Source: Sanyastnella coralliicola
GTDB lineage: Bacteria > Bacteroidota > Bacteroidia > Flavobacteriales_D > Sanyastnellaceae
Direction: 5' to 3'
NCBI RefSeq assembly: GCF_030845195.1
Contig: NZ_CP132543.1
Span: 3,489,501 to 3,553,500 of the forward strand
Length of the DNA stretch: 64,000 nt
The notes below the pieces were generated by a model. That model did no database searches. It was not told the DNA's origin and worked only from the letters and a program-made list of their open reading frames with translations. This document shows, in pieces, positions 1-7,828 of the stretch (position 1 is its first letter; every line of letters starts with the position of its first letter). The translations under genes and the position numbers were made by a program.

Positions 1-627
1 GAGTTATCCATTTCGTATAATATTAACATCGTCGGGGGAAGCATGCCTGAACTTGTCGATAATAAACTGTACAACGTTGGTTATCTCTGTAAACGCGATG
101 GTACCATCGAACGCTACGAGAAGCTTCACGTCACTCCGGATGAAGCCAAAGTATGGGGAATGCAAGGCGGACAAGAGTTGAAAGTATTCGACACCGATTG
201 TGGAAAGGTCGGTATTCTTGTGTGTTATGATTCTGAATTCCCTGAACTCAGCCGATTACTGGCTGATGATGGGATAGAAATCTTATTCGTACCATTCTTA
301 ACGGATACCCAGAACGGATACTCGCGAGTTCGTAACTGCGCCATGGCAAGAGCCATTGAGAATGAGTGTTATGTCGCTATCGCGGGAAGTGTAGGGAATT
401 TACCAAATGTGCACAATATGGATATTCAGTACGCTCAATCCATGGTGCTTACACCCTGTGATTTTGCTTTTCCGAGTAATGGAATCAAAGCTGAAGCAAC
501 ACCGAACAACGAAATGATTTTGATCGCAGATGTAGATATAGATCTGCTAAAAGAGCTGAACAAGTTCGGGAGTGTCCGAAATTTGCGAGACCGAAGAACC
601 GACGTTTATCGGTTGACAAGAATATAA
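1..627 (+). CDS. Carbon-nitrogen hydrolase (nitrilase superfamily), C-terminal part
   Basis: The reading frame is open from base 1, so the 5' end lies outside the window and 208 residues are visible. Two of the three nitrilase-superfamily catalytic residues are visible: the lysine in YEKLH (visible residue 41) and the nucleophilic cysteine in VCYDSEFPE (visible residue 75); the glutamate would be upstream. The C-terminal wording (AGSVGNLPNV, GSVRNLRDRR) resembles the hydrolase half of the Bacteroidota GNAT acetyltransferase/carbon-nitrogen hydrolase fusions, so an N-terminal acetyltransferase domain may lie before the window; this is inference. The substrate is unknown. The convergent polyamine operon next door raises N-carbamoylputrescine amidase as an alternative, but the fusion type fits better. 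It ends in a hairpin shared with the convergent gene. Confidence 0.85.
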   Translation, partial: ELSISYNINIVGGSMPELVDNKLYNVGYLCKRDGTIERYEKLHVTPDEAKVWGMQGGQELKVFDTDCGKVGILVCYDSEFPELSRLLADDGIEILFVPFLTDTQNGYSRVRNCAMARAIENECYVAIAGSVGNLPNVHNMDIQYAQSMVLTPCDFAFPSNGIKAEATPNNEMILIADVDIDLLKELNKFGSVRNLRDRRTDVYRLTRI

Positions 628-654
628 TGACCCCAGAAATGGGGTCATTATATT
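621..654. terminator. Bidirectional convergent hairpin holding both stop codons
   Basis: A perfect 14-bp inverted repeat (621-634 with 641-654) has a 6-base loop. The TAA of the upstream plus-strand gene (625-627) lies in the left arm and the TAA of the minus-strand gene (653-655) overlaps the right arm. There is no long T-tract, so termination efficiency is uncertain, but position and symmetry fit a shared terminator. Confidence 0.7.
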
Positions 655-946
655 AATCATCGTCTTCAGAATCTGATGACTCATAATCGTAATCATCAGA
701 CTCACTAAAGCTATCTAACGTGAAATCGCCGTCTGTGTGGTCATCAATAGCTTCAAGCATTCTTGTATCTATCTTGAATAGATAAAGAAAATCATCCGTC
801 TTGATCTCAAGACCTCTGAAGCTCGAACCATCCGCTTTGCGGAAAGTGATCAAATCCTCAATCTCAAACCCTTCAGGGTATTCTGCTGCTATCAGGTCTA
901 GGTGACGCTTTTCGATTGAGTTGTAGTCTTTAATTACTCTTTTCAT
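653..946 (-). CDS. Small acidic protein of unknown function, last gene of polyamine operon
   Basis: 97 residues. The N-terminal 70 residues are a mixed alpha/beta-looking segment (MKRVIKDYNSI..., a KADGSSFRGLEIKT stretch), and the last 20 or so are almost only Asp, Glu, Ser and Tyr. There is no signal peptide or membrane segment, so it should be cytoplasmic. Its start codon lies one base from the stop of the deoxyhypusine-synthase-like gene, so the two are probably translationally coupled. I do not recognise a family. A highly acidic tail next to enzymes whose products are polycations suggests a polyamine- or partner-binding role, but that is speculation. Confidence 0.75.
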   Translation of the reverse strand: MKRVIKDYNSIEKRHLDLIAAEYPEGFEIEDLITFRKADGSSFRGLEIKTDDFLYLFKIDTRMLEAIDDHTDGDFTLDSFSESDDYDYESSDSEDDD

Positions 947-947
947 G

Positions 948-1916
948 CTATCGATCTAATAACCAAGAAAACACTAATGGCGCCACGATCGTAGCGTCAG
1001 ATTCAATAATGTATTTCGGTGTATCAATGCCCAGCTTACCCCATGTGATCTTTTCATTCGGGACCGCTCCCGAGTAGCTTCCATAACTCGTGGTGCTGTC
1101 TGAAATCTGACAGAAATATGCCCAAAGTGGTACTTCCGGACGATCCATGTCTTGATGCAACATGGGTACGACACAAATTGGGAAATCTCCGGCGATTCCA
1201 CCTCCAATTTGGAAGAACCCAATGCCTTTGTCATCTGCTTCTTGCGTGTACCATTCAGCTAACCACATCATGTATTCAATTCCAGACTTTGTGGTGCTTG
1301 GTTTCGTATCGCCCATGAGGCAGTGCGCTGCGAAAATGTTCCCTAGCGTGCTGTCTTCCCACCCTGGACAGATAATCGGTAGGTTCTTTTCTGCCGCAGC
1401 TATCATCCAAGAATCCTTCGGGTCGATTTCGTAGTACTGTTCGAGTACTCCTGAGTTGAGTGCTTCGTAGAAGAATTCATGCGGGAACATGCGTCGGCCT
1501 TCGGCCTCAGCCTTCTTCCAAATATCAACCATGTGGCCTTCTAGACGACGAAAAGCTTCGTCTTCTGGAATGCAGGTATCGGTGACGCGGTTCAGTCCGC
1601 GATCAAGTAGTGCTTGTTCATCTTCAGCTGTCAAGTCGCGGTAGTGAGGAACGCGCTGGTAGTGGCTGTGTGCCACGAGATTCATCACGTCTTCTTCCAA
1701 ATTGGCTCCAGTACAAGAGATGATATGCACCTTGTCTTGGCGGATCATTTCGGCCAGTGTTTTCCCTAACTCCGCAGTACTCATGGCACCCGCGAGAGAG
1801 ATTAACATCTTCCCACCTGCTTCCAGGTGACGCTCATATCCTTTGGCCGCATCTTTAACGACAGCGGCGTTGAAGTGGAGGTAATGCTCCTCAATAAAAT
1901 CTCTGATTGCTCCCAT
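948..1916 (-). CDS. Deoxyhypusine synthase-like protein
   Basis: 322 residues, close to the length of the family. In eukaryotes and archaea deoxyhypusine synthase moves an aminobutyl group from spermidine to a lysine of eIF5A using NAD. Visible family features are the NAD-site-like CTGANLEEDV near residue 70, the Gly-rich IGGGIAGDF near 240, and the catalytic lysine of the WGK motif (W292-G293-K294, in ITWGKLG). Bacteria have no eIF5A, so the acceptor must differ; bacterial relatives include homospermidine synthases, while many are uncharacterised. It lies 3 bases after the agmatinase-like gene and just before the small acidic gene, so a role in polyamine metabolism is well supported by context, but the reaction is not. 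Confidence 0.88.
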   Translation of the reverse strand: MGAIRDFIEEHYLHFNAAVVKDAAKGYERHLEAGGKMLISLAGAMSTAELGKTLAEMIRQDKVHIISCTGANLEEDVMNLVAHSHYQRVPHYRDLTAEDEQALLDRGLNRVTDTCIPEDEAFRRLEGHMVDIWKKAEAEGRRMFPHEFFYEALNSGVLEQYYEIDPKDSWMIAAAEKNLPIICPGWEDSTLGNIFAAHCLMGDTKPSTTKSGIEYMMWLAEWYTQEADDKGIGFFQIGGGIAGDFPICVVPMLHQDMDRPEVPLWAYFCQISDSTTSYGSYSGAVPNEKITWGKLGIDTPKYIIESDATIVAPLVFSWLLDR

Positions 1917-1919
1917 AAC

Positions 1920-2780
1920 TCAGGAATTAAAACAGTACGAAAGTATCTTGTAATACAGCTTTGCAGCTAAGAAATCTGAAGGTTTGCTGTGTTCATTTGC
2001 AGCCAATTCCACAATGTCGAATCCAACCACTTTACCGGTCTTGCAAAGGGCCTTGAGCAAGCGCAGCACTTGGTACCACCCCAAACCTCCAGGTTCCGGT
2101 GTTCCGGTATGTGGAACGATCGATGGGTCGAAACCATCGAGGTCAATGGTAATGTAAACGTGGTCTGTGCACTTGGCTAATACTTCGCTCATCCACTCAA
2201 CATCCGGACGATGGTTGCAATCATGGGCCATCCAGGTCTTGGATAGATCCATGTGCTCCTTCTCCGATACATCCATGCTGCGGATGCCTACTTGCAAAAG
2301 ATTCGTGTTGTAGCGCGCCCAGTGCAGGGCACAGGCGTGATTGCATTCGCTGCCTTCGTAGGTCGGTCGTAAATCGGCATGAGCATCAATTTGGAGGACG
2401 GTGAGTTCTTCGTATTTCGCAGCATGTCCTTGGATTGATCCGATGGAGATTGAGTGTTCACCCCCGAACAACGTGATCATTCTATGCGATTCGAGTGAAG
2501 CGTCGACTCTTCTTCGCACCTCATCGGTCATGGCTTCAGGAGATCGGTTCACGGTGACGTCTGGGGCAAGCCAAATTCCTTGGCGATACACCTCGCTGTC
2601 TGTCTCGATATCGTAGAGCTCCATGTTTTCGGCGGCTTCCAAGAAGGCTTCCGGACCATGATCAGCTCCTTTACCCCAGGTAGACGTGCCATCATAGGGT
2701 ACACAGATCAATTCTACCGCTGCCGATTCCGCGCTAGCGAATTCAGCAGGAATACCAGCAAAAGTGCGCTCCTTATTCAT
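1920..2780 (-). CDS. speB: Agmatinase / arginase-family ureohydrolase
   Basis: 286 residues, normal for ureohydrolases. All six binuclear manganese ligands of the family can be placed: H109 in GGEHS, D132-H134-D136 in DAHADLR, and D213 and D215 in DLDGFDPS. Agmatinase splits agmatine into putrescine and urea. The agmatinase reading over arginase comes from the partner: the start codon overlaps the end of the arginine decarboxylase gene by 8 bases, so the decarboxylase product is the likely substrate. Formiminoglutamase or guanidino-acid hydrolase activity cannot be excluded from sequence alone. The segment encoding residues 14-18 contains one copy of the 13-base motif reported below. Confidence 0.88.
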   Translation of the reverse strand: MNKERTFAGIPAEFASAESAAVELICVPYDGTSTWGKGADHGPEAFLEAAENMELYDIETDSEVYRQGIWLAPDVTVNRSPEAMTDEVRRRVDASLESHRMITLFGGEHSISIGSIQGHAAKYEELTVLQIDAHADLRPTYEGSECNHACALHWARYNTNLLQVGIRSMDVSEKEHMDLSKTWMAHDCNHRPDVEWMSEVLAKCTDHVYITIDLDGFDPSIVPHTGTPEPGGLGWYQVLRLLKALCKTGKVVGFDIVELAANEHSKPSDFLAAKLYYKILSYCFNS

Positions 2781-4170
2781 AGCCTAAGATCTTTAGCATG
2801 TCTTTGCTTTCTTGCTCTTCACCAAAGACTTCAACCGTCAATTCGCCCTTTTCATCGCGATCAATCAAGATGTGCTTTGGCCCTGGAATCAGACAGTGAT
2901 GGATTCCACCATAACCGCCCAAGGTGTCTTGATAAGCTCCGGTATTGAAGAAGGCAATATAGAGGTCTTTTTCTTTGGAATACACGGGTAAATAAATGGC
3001 GTTGACGTGTTGTTCAGAATTGTAGTAGTCGTCGCTATCACAGGTCAAACCACCCAAGAACACACGCTCATAGGGCTTCTCCCAGCCATTGACCGGAAGC
3101 ATCATGAAGCGCTTATTGATCGCCCAACTGTCGGGCAAGGTGGTCATGAAAGAAGAGTCGATCATGTTCCATTTCTCACGATCGTTTTGTTGCTTTTGAT
3201 AAAGCACTTGGTAGATCATACCTCCAGACTCTCCTACTGTGAATGAGCCAAATTCAGTGTAAATATGTGGAATGTCAACGCCTTCTTCTACACAGACGTT
3301 TTTGATCAACTCGATAATGGCGTCGATCATGTAGTAATAATCATAATCGAAGCCCAAGGAATTCTTGATGGGGAAACCACCTCCGATATTTAGACTGTCC
3401 AGAGTTGGGCAAATACGCTTCATCTCACAGTATACCTTGAGGGTCTTGGAAAGCTCATTCCAGTAGTAGGCAGTATCGCGAATTCCAGTATTCACAAAGA
3501 AGTGCAACATCTTCAACTGAAGATTGGCATTGCTCTCTTGCATTTTCCGATAGAAAGGTAGGATTCGCTTATAGCCAATTCCTAACCTCGAAGTGTAAAA
3601 CTCGAATTTTGGTTCTTCTTCCGTGGCAATGCGAATACCGACTTCCATCGGTTGTTCGATGTGCTTGCCGAATAGCTCCAATTCAAAATCATTATCAAGA
3701 ATTGGAAGAATGTTATTCATTCCGCCTTGAACGAGTCCGTTGATTTTTTCAATGTACTCCTCTTCTTTGAATCCGTTGCAAATGATGCGTTGGTTGTCAG
3801 AGATCACCCCCTTCTTTCGCAGGGACGCCACCAAGTCAAGGTCAAATGGAGATGAGGTTTCTATATGCGCTCCGGCTTTCACTGCCGTCTCCAAGACAAA
3901 ACTAAAATGGGAGCTTTTTGTCACATAGCAATAGTGATATTCCGCCTTGTAATCGTGCTTATCCATAGCGGATTTAAACCAGCCTTTGGTTCGTTGAATA
4001 TTGTGCGCGATTCTTGGTAGATAATTGAATTTGAGCGGCGTGCCGTACTTTTTCGCCAAATCCATTAGAGGAATGTCGTGGAACTGAAGATTCCCTTCTT
4101 TTCCGAAGGTGAATTCTTCTTGGGGCCAGTCGAAGGTTTGTTCAACCAGGTCGATGTATCGTGTTTTCAT
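2773..4170 (-). CDS. speA: Arginine decarboxylase, fold III PLP enzyme
   Basis: 465 residues from the chosen ATG; an in-frame ATG 36 bases upstream (4206) would add residues not expected for the family, so the MKTRYIDLVEQ start is preferred. The protein is an alanine-racemase-type PLP barrel decarboxylase. K85 in YVTKSSHF is the likely Schiff-base lysine, a glycine-rich NIGGGFP segment follows near residue 260, and the C-terminal GLTCDSDD holds the conserved active-site cysteine region. It is much shorter than the 658-residue E. coli SpeA, as is usual in Bacteroidota. It starts the polyamine operon (speA, speB, DHS-like, acidic protein) and is preceded by a probable structured leader. Confidence 0.88.
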   Translation of the reverse strand: MKTRYIDLVEQTFDWPQEEFTFGKEGNLQFHDIPLMDLAKKYGTPLKFNYLPRIAHNIQRTKGWFKSAMDKHDYKAEYHYCYVTKSSHFSFVLETAVKAGAHIETSSPFDLDLVASLRKKGVISDNQRIICNGFKEEEYIEKINGLVQGGMNNILPILDNDFELELFGKHIEQPMEVGIRIATEEEPKFEFYTSRLGIGYKRILPFYRKMQESNANLQLKMLHFFVNTGIRDTAYYWNELSKTLKVYCEMKRICPTLDSLNIGGGFPIKNSLGFDYDYYYMIDAIIELIKNVCVEEGVDIPHIYTEFGSFTVGESGGMIYQVLYQKQQNDREKWNMIDSSFMTTLPDSWAINKRFMMLPVNGWEKPYERVFLGGLTCDSDDYYNSEQHVNAIYLPVYSKEKDLYIAFFNTGAYQDTLGGYGGIHHCLIPGPKHILIDRDEKGELTVEVFGEEQESKDMLKILGYE

Positions 4171-4212
4171 GGGAAATGTTGAGTCGATTCTAAAGATGTT
4201 TACCAAACACTT

Positions 4213-4338
4213 GCACGTAGCAAGGATGGGTCCTCTCGGATCACCGACTCAGAGTCTAATGGGCAAATAGCACCACACTGGCACAAACCACTCATGGAGT
4301 TGGGCCAGCAGAACAGAGGTCATATGGATGCTACGTGC
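4213..4338 (-). ncRNA. Candidate structured leader RNA of speA
   Basis: A perfect 10-bp inverted repeat (4213-4222 with 4329-4338) encloses further possible helices: CCTCT/AGAGG (4232-4236 with 4315-4319), a hairpin CTGGC/GCCAG (4278-4282 with 4304-4308) with an inner ACTC/GAGT stem (4290-4293 with 4297-4300), and GACT/AGTC (4246-4249 with 4253-4256). The element ends 42 bases before the speA start, so on the minus strand it forms a closed multibranch 5' leader. I do not recognise it as a named riboswitch. The rest of 4171-4447 holds no gene; the other strand carries the upstream region of the gene at 4448, so the strand is an inference. Confidence 0.5.
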
Positions 4339-4447
4339 TATCATTTCGCAGTGCAATGTTAGAACAAAGATTCTTCAGTTTGACAGAATTCGATTTCAAA
4401 TCAAAAAAATTTGAGATTACTATCTTGGGACTACTAAAACCCAAACT

Positions 4448-5947
4448 ATGAAAACCTTAATCACCATGCTGAGCGCATTGCTACTCAGTAGTTTTGCCTT
4501 TTCCCAAGCTACCGGACTAAGTGTAGATGTCTATGCCGTTCATGACGGAATGGTTGGTACAACCGATCTTGCCGGTTACCAAACTTATCGCGTTTATGCT
4601 GAGTTTACTGATTCAAGTGATGAACTCTCAGCTTTGTATGGTCTTCTCATGGACGATGACCAACCTGACGAACAAGATTTGCTTATCTCAACCAACGGAA
4701 GTTGCTTTGACCATGACATGGGTGGCTTCACCCCGACCCACTCATGCAACGACTACGCTATGAATCCGGAGTTGGAATATGACACCTATTACACCCTGGA
4801 TGCCACAAGCTCTTGCGACCCAGAAGACGTGGGTGCCTATCCTACAGTGCCAAGTATCATCCCATCTGCAGTTTGTAATAGTATAATAGATGATGGTGTG
4901 ATTACAGCTTGGGATCCTGTTCCTGTTGGAGATGACCATCGCGTTCTTATTGCACAGGTAACTACAGACAGCTTCTTTGGCATTAACCTTTGCCTTCAAG
5001 TCTTCAACGACAACTGGGATGACGAACAACAAGAGTGTTTTGAGCTTCAGAATATTCTCGGCGGGTGCACAGATCCTACAGCAAGCAATTATGATGTCAA
5101 TGCCACCGTCGATAATGGTACGTGCATGATTCCAATGGTTTTCGGTTGTCTTGATTCTGAGGCATGTAACTATAATGCAGAGGCCAATGCAGATGATGGT
5201 TCATGTGTATATCCTGGCTGTATGGATGCGAATGCTTGTAACTTCAATTCAGACGCTGGATGTGACGACGGAAGCTGCACCTTCCCTGGGTGCGACGATG
5301 CAGAAGCATGCAACTACGACGCTGCCGCTGGTTGCGATGATGGGTCATGCACTTACCCAGGTTGTCAAGACATTCTTGCATGTAATTACGATGCCGACGC
5401 CGGATGTGAAGACAATTCACTCTGTGACTATATGGTCACTTATTCCGTTGGAGGGGCGACTGACGTAATTGAAGCTTCTATCGTCACTTATGATTATCAA
5501 GAAACAGCAGAATCCACCTACGCTTGGGAAATCGAAGGGGGTACGGTTGATTCAGGACAAGGGTCTGCCTCCGTACAAGTGCTATGGGGTGAACCTGGAA
5601 ACGGAATTGTACGCGTCATTGAAACCGATGCCACAGGGTGTATCGGTGAAGCCGTTGAAATTCAAATCACCATTGATCCAGATTTGAATGTACTCGAAAC
5701 AGATCAACTGAACATGATTTTGTTCCCTAACCCAGCTAACGATGTAGTAACCATTCAAGTGCCTGAAAACCTCAAAAACATGCCGTTTGAAATCGTGAAT
5801 GTGGTTGGCCAGCAAGTGCTGAATCTGGGCAATCTCCAACGACAGCAAGAGCAAATCGATGTGAACATGCTTGCTACGGGTGTTTATTTTGTCAAGGCGA
5901 CGAACGCCAACGGACATTTCACCCAACGATTGGTCATCAAACGATAA
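4448..5947 (+). CDS. Secreted Cys-repeat protein with T9SS type A sorting domain
   Basis: 499 residues with a clear signal peptide (MKTLITMLSALLLSSFAFSQA). Residues about 22-200 form an unrecognised domain shared with the next gene (GMVGTTDL, YGLLMDDDQPDE, CFDHDMGG, SCDPE). Five tandem Cys-rich units of the form GCxDxxACNYDxxAxxDDGSC follow (about 202-325), likely disulfide-bonded and perhaps calcium-binding. A beta-sandwich-like segment comes next (SVGGATDVIEA..., WEIEGGTVDSG), then a T9SS type A C-terminal domain with FPNPANDVVTI and a terminal KR. The product is therefore expected on the cell surface or released. Function is unknown. Confidence 0.9.
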   Translation: MKTLITMLSALLLSSFAFSQATGLSVDVYAVHDGMVGTTDLAGYQTYRVYAEFTDSSDELSALYGLLMDDDQPDEQDLLISTNGSCFDHDMGGFTPTHSCNDYAMNPELEYDTYYTLDATSSCDPEDVGAYPTVPSIIPSAVCNSIIDDGVITAWDPVPVGDDHRVLIAQVTTDSFFGINLCLQVFNDNWDDEQQECFELQNILGGCTDPTASNYDVNATVDNGTCMIPMVFGCLDSEACNYNAEANADDGSCVYPGCMDANACNFNSDAGCDDGSCTFPGCDDAEACNYDAAAGCDDGSCTYPGCQDILACNYDADAGCEDNSLCDYMVTYSVGGATDVIEASIVTYDYQETAESTYAWEIEGGTVDSGQGSASVQVLWGEPGNGIVRVIETDATGCIGEAVEIQITIDPDLNVLETDQLNMILFPNPANDVVTIQVPENLKNMPFEIVNVVGQQVLNLGNLQRQQEQIDVNMLATGVYFVKATNANGHFTQRLVIKR

Positions 5948-5967
5948 TTAACTTTCCAGTTATAGAT

Positions 5968-5994
5968 AAAGGCGGCTCTTTCAGTCGCCTTTTT
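5968..5994. terminator. Rho-independent terminator
   Basis: AAAGGCG and CGCCTTT arms with partly paired inner bases and a CTTTC loop are followed by a T-run. It lies 20 bases after the stop of the first Cys-repeat gene. Confidence 0.8.
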
Positions 5995-6076
5995 CATTGC
6001 ATGCAACCAAGCGCCTTTCGTCTCGGTCCTTTAAATAGGAATCCAACCATAAGGTTCCCGCAGAAAACCACAAACT

Positions 6077-7696
6077 ATGACTGTCTCTACGAATGGATTC
6101 GTTCCAAAAGCGAAGGTAATTGCCGCTATTCTCTCCTTTTTTCTACTCAGTATTTCTTCGTTCGCCCAAGAAGGGTGTACCGACCCTTCAGCCGCAAATT
6201 TCAACCCCTTTGCCTCCGTTGATGATGGCTCATGTGCGTATGCTGGATGTATGAATGAATTCGCATGCAATTATGACGCTAGCGCGGAAGTGCCTGGTCC
6301 TTGTGAGTACCCTTCATGTAGTGATCCTGAATCAAACAACTACAACCCCAATGCACTTTGCTTTGATGATGAGCTCTGTCAAGGATTGACCATCCCATAT
6401 TTAACGGCCGTCACAGACACAGTGCACCAAGGCATGGTGGGAACAACTGACCTCACGGGCTACATCACTACACGGTTGTACTTGAATCTTGTCGAAGAAG
6501 CTCAACTAGCTGCGATGTATGGATTAATCATGGAAGACGAGAACCCTGATGAAAACGACATTAACGTCGAATTCGAGTGTGATTGCTTCGACCATGAGTT
6601 AGGAGGCTTGCTTGCAAATGATCATTCTTGTCTGTTCTACGACTCATTCCCTGAACTTGAGTTTGACAGCTACTTCACGATTAATCAAGAGAACTCGTGT
6701 GATCCAGGGTTTACAGCTGAAGCGGTGACTGTTCCATCTGGGTTCAATGAAGACTTCTGTGATACATGGATCGATGACGGTGCCATCTTTACCTTGTTCG
6801 ATTCAGAAAACTCCTATGCAGACGAAAACAATCAAGTATTCGTAGCGCAGGTGACGACTTGCGGCAATTTCGAAATGGGGTTTTCGGTTCAATATTTCGT
6901 CGAAGGTGAGGTTGATGGGGGTGGAAACCCAACGCCTATGATGAATTATGTTTCCATCAGCGTTCAATTCGGATGTACCGACATCGAAGCCCCAAATTTC
7001 AACCCCTACGCGAACAGCGACGATGGCTCATGTGAAGCTCCGTTAGTAGAAGGTTGTACTAATATTTTTGCGTGTGACTATGACCCAGAAGCTGAACTGG
7101 CTACGGCCTGCACTTACCCTGAATGCAACGATATCAACGCGTGCAACTATGTTTCTAATGTTGAGTGTTCTGATAGTGCCCTCTGCTTGTACCCAGCCAC
7201 TGGAAACCTTGCTGGCGAGGCATTCCCGCTTCTCGAAAACACATACACCTACACTTACGACGGCGATCCAAACGGCGACTATGAATGGCAAGTTACTGGA
7301 GGGACTATCGTAGAAATGCCTGCGCCGAACGTCATTGTAGTAGAGTGGGATGAACTTGGTCAACAAATCATCACCGTCCTTCACAACGATGGTGACTGTC
7401 CTGGATTTGGTCCTTCGTTCGATGTATTCGTAGACCAAATCGACAACGTAGATCTACTAGAGCAGGAAACGCTCAATGTCTACCCTAATCCAGCCCATGA
7501 ACTCCTCACCTTCGAGGTTCCGGAGAACTACATTGGCATTGCTTACACCTTGACATCAACCAACGGCAAGGTGGTTAGACAAGGCGTCATTAACAGCACC
7601 CGCCAGGTCATCAATGTTACAGATCTAGCCTCCGGCACATACTTGTTGACCTTAGATCAACCGATTGTGGTTCCGGTGACAGTCGTAGTTCGTTAA
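6077..7696 (+). CDS. Secreted Cys-repeat protein, paralogue of preceding gene, T9SS type A
   Basis: 539 residues. The hydrophobic segment at 13-30 ending SSFAQ is a signal peptide with an extended n-region; no closer ATG is better placed. Three Cys-rich units come first (about 32-95), then the same roughly 180-residue domain as in the preceding protein (QGMVGTTDL, YGLIMEDENPDE, CFDHELGG), then three more Cys units (about 297-370), a sandwich-like segment (YEWQVTGGTI) and a T9SS type A sorting domain starting at VYPNPAHELLTF. The domain order is thus rearranged relative to its neighbour: one array sits before the shared domain and one after. The pair probably arose by tandem duplication. Function is unknown. 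Confidence 0.9.
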   Translation: MTVSTNGFVPKAKVIAAILSFFLLSISSFAQEGCTDPSAANFNPFASVDDGSCAYAGCMNEFACNYDASAEVPGPCEYPSCSDPESNNYNPNALCFDDELCQGLTIPYLTAVTDTVHQGMVGTTDLTGYITTRLYLNLVEEAQLAAMYGLIMEDENPDENDINVEFECDCFDHELGGLLANDHSCLFYDSFPELEFDSYFTINQENSCDPGFTAEAVTVPSGFNEDFCDTWIDDGAIFTLFDSENSYADENNQVFVAQVTTCGNFEMGFSVQYFVEGEVDGGGNPTPMMNYVSISVQFGCTDIEAPNFNPYANSDDGSCEAPLVEGCTNIFACDYDPEAELATACTYPECNDINACNYVSNVECSDSALCLYPATGNLAGEAFPLLENTYTYTYDGDPNGDYEWQVTGGTIVEMPAPNVIVVEWDELGQQIITVLHNDGDCPGFGPSFDVFVDQIDNVDLLEQETLNVYPNPAHELLTFEVPENYIGIAYTLTSTNGKVVRQGVINSTRQVINVTDLASGTYLLTLDQPIVVPVTVVVR

Positions 7697-7701
7697 CCTC
7701 A

Positions 7702-7784
7702 CAGGCGTTAGGCGTTAGGCGTTAGGCGAATGAACGATATAACCATTCGTTCCACATTCTACATTCCACGTTCAACAACGCTAG
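7702..7784. repeat. Degenerate 7-base-period array
   Basis: This gap before the MBOAT gene holds three copies of GGCGTTA followed, after a short break, by related heptamers CCACATT, CTACATT, CCACGTT and CAACAAC. Similar arrays lie at 14526-14684, 20776-20812, 21590-21780 and 21985-22125, all outside genes. Confidence 0.75.
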
Positions 7785-7828
7785 CTTCACTCTGCTGAGA
7801 GGAAATTTGTTCTTTTGCGAACGAAACG

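Noticed and set aside
4213-4338. Cobalamin or ykkC-type guanidine riboswitch upstream of speA
   Set aside because: The conserved boxes of those classes could not be found; only the general multibranch shape is seen.
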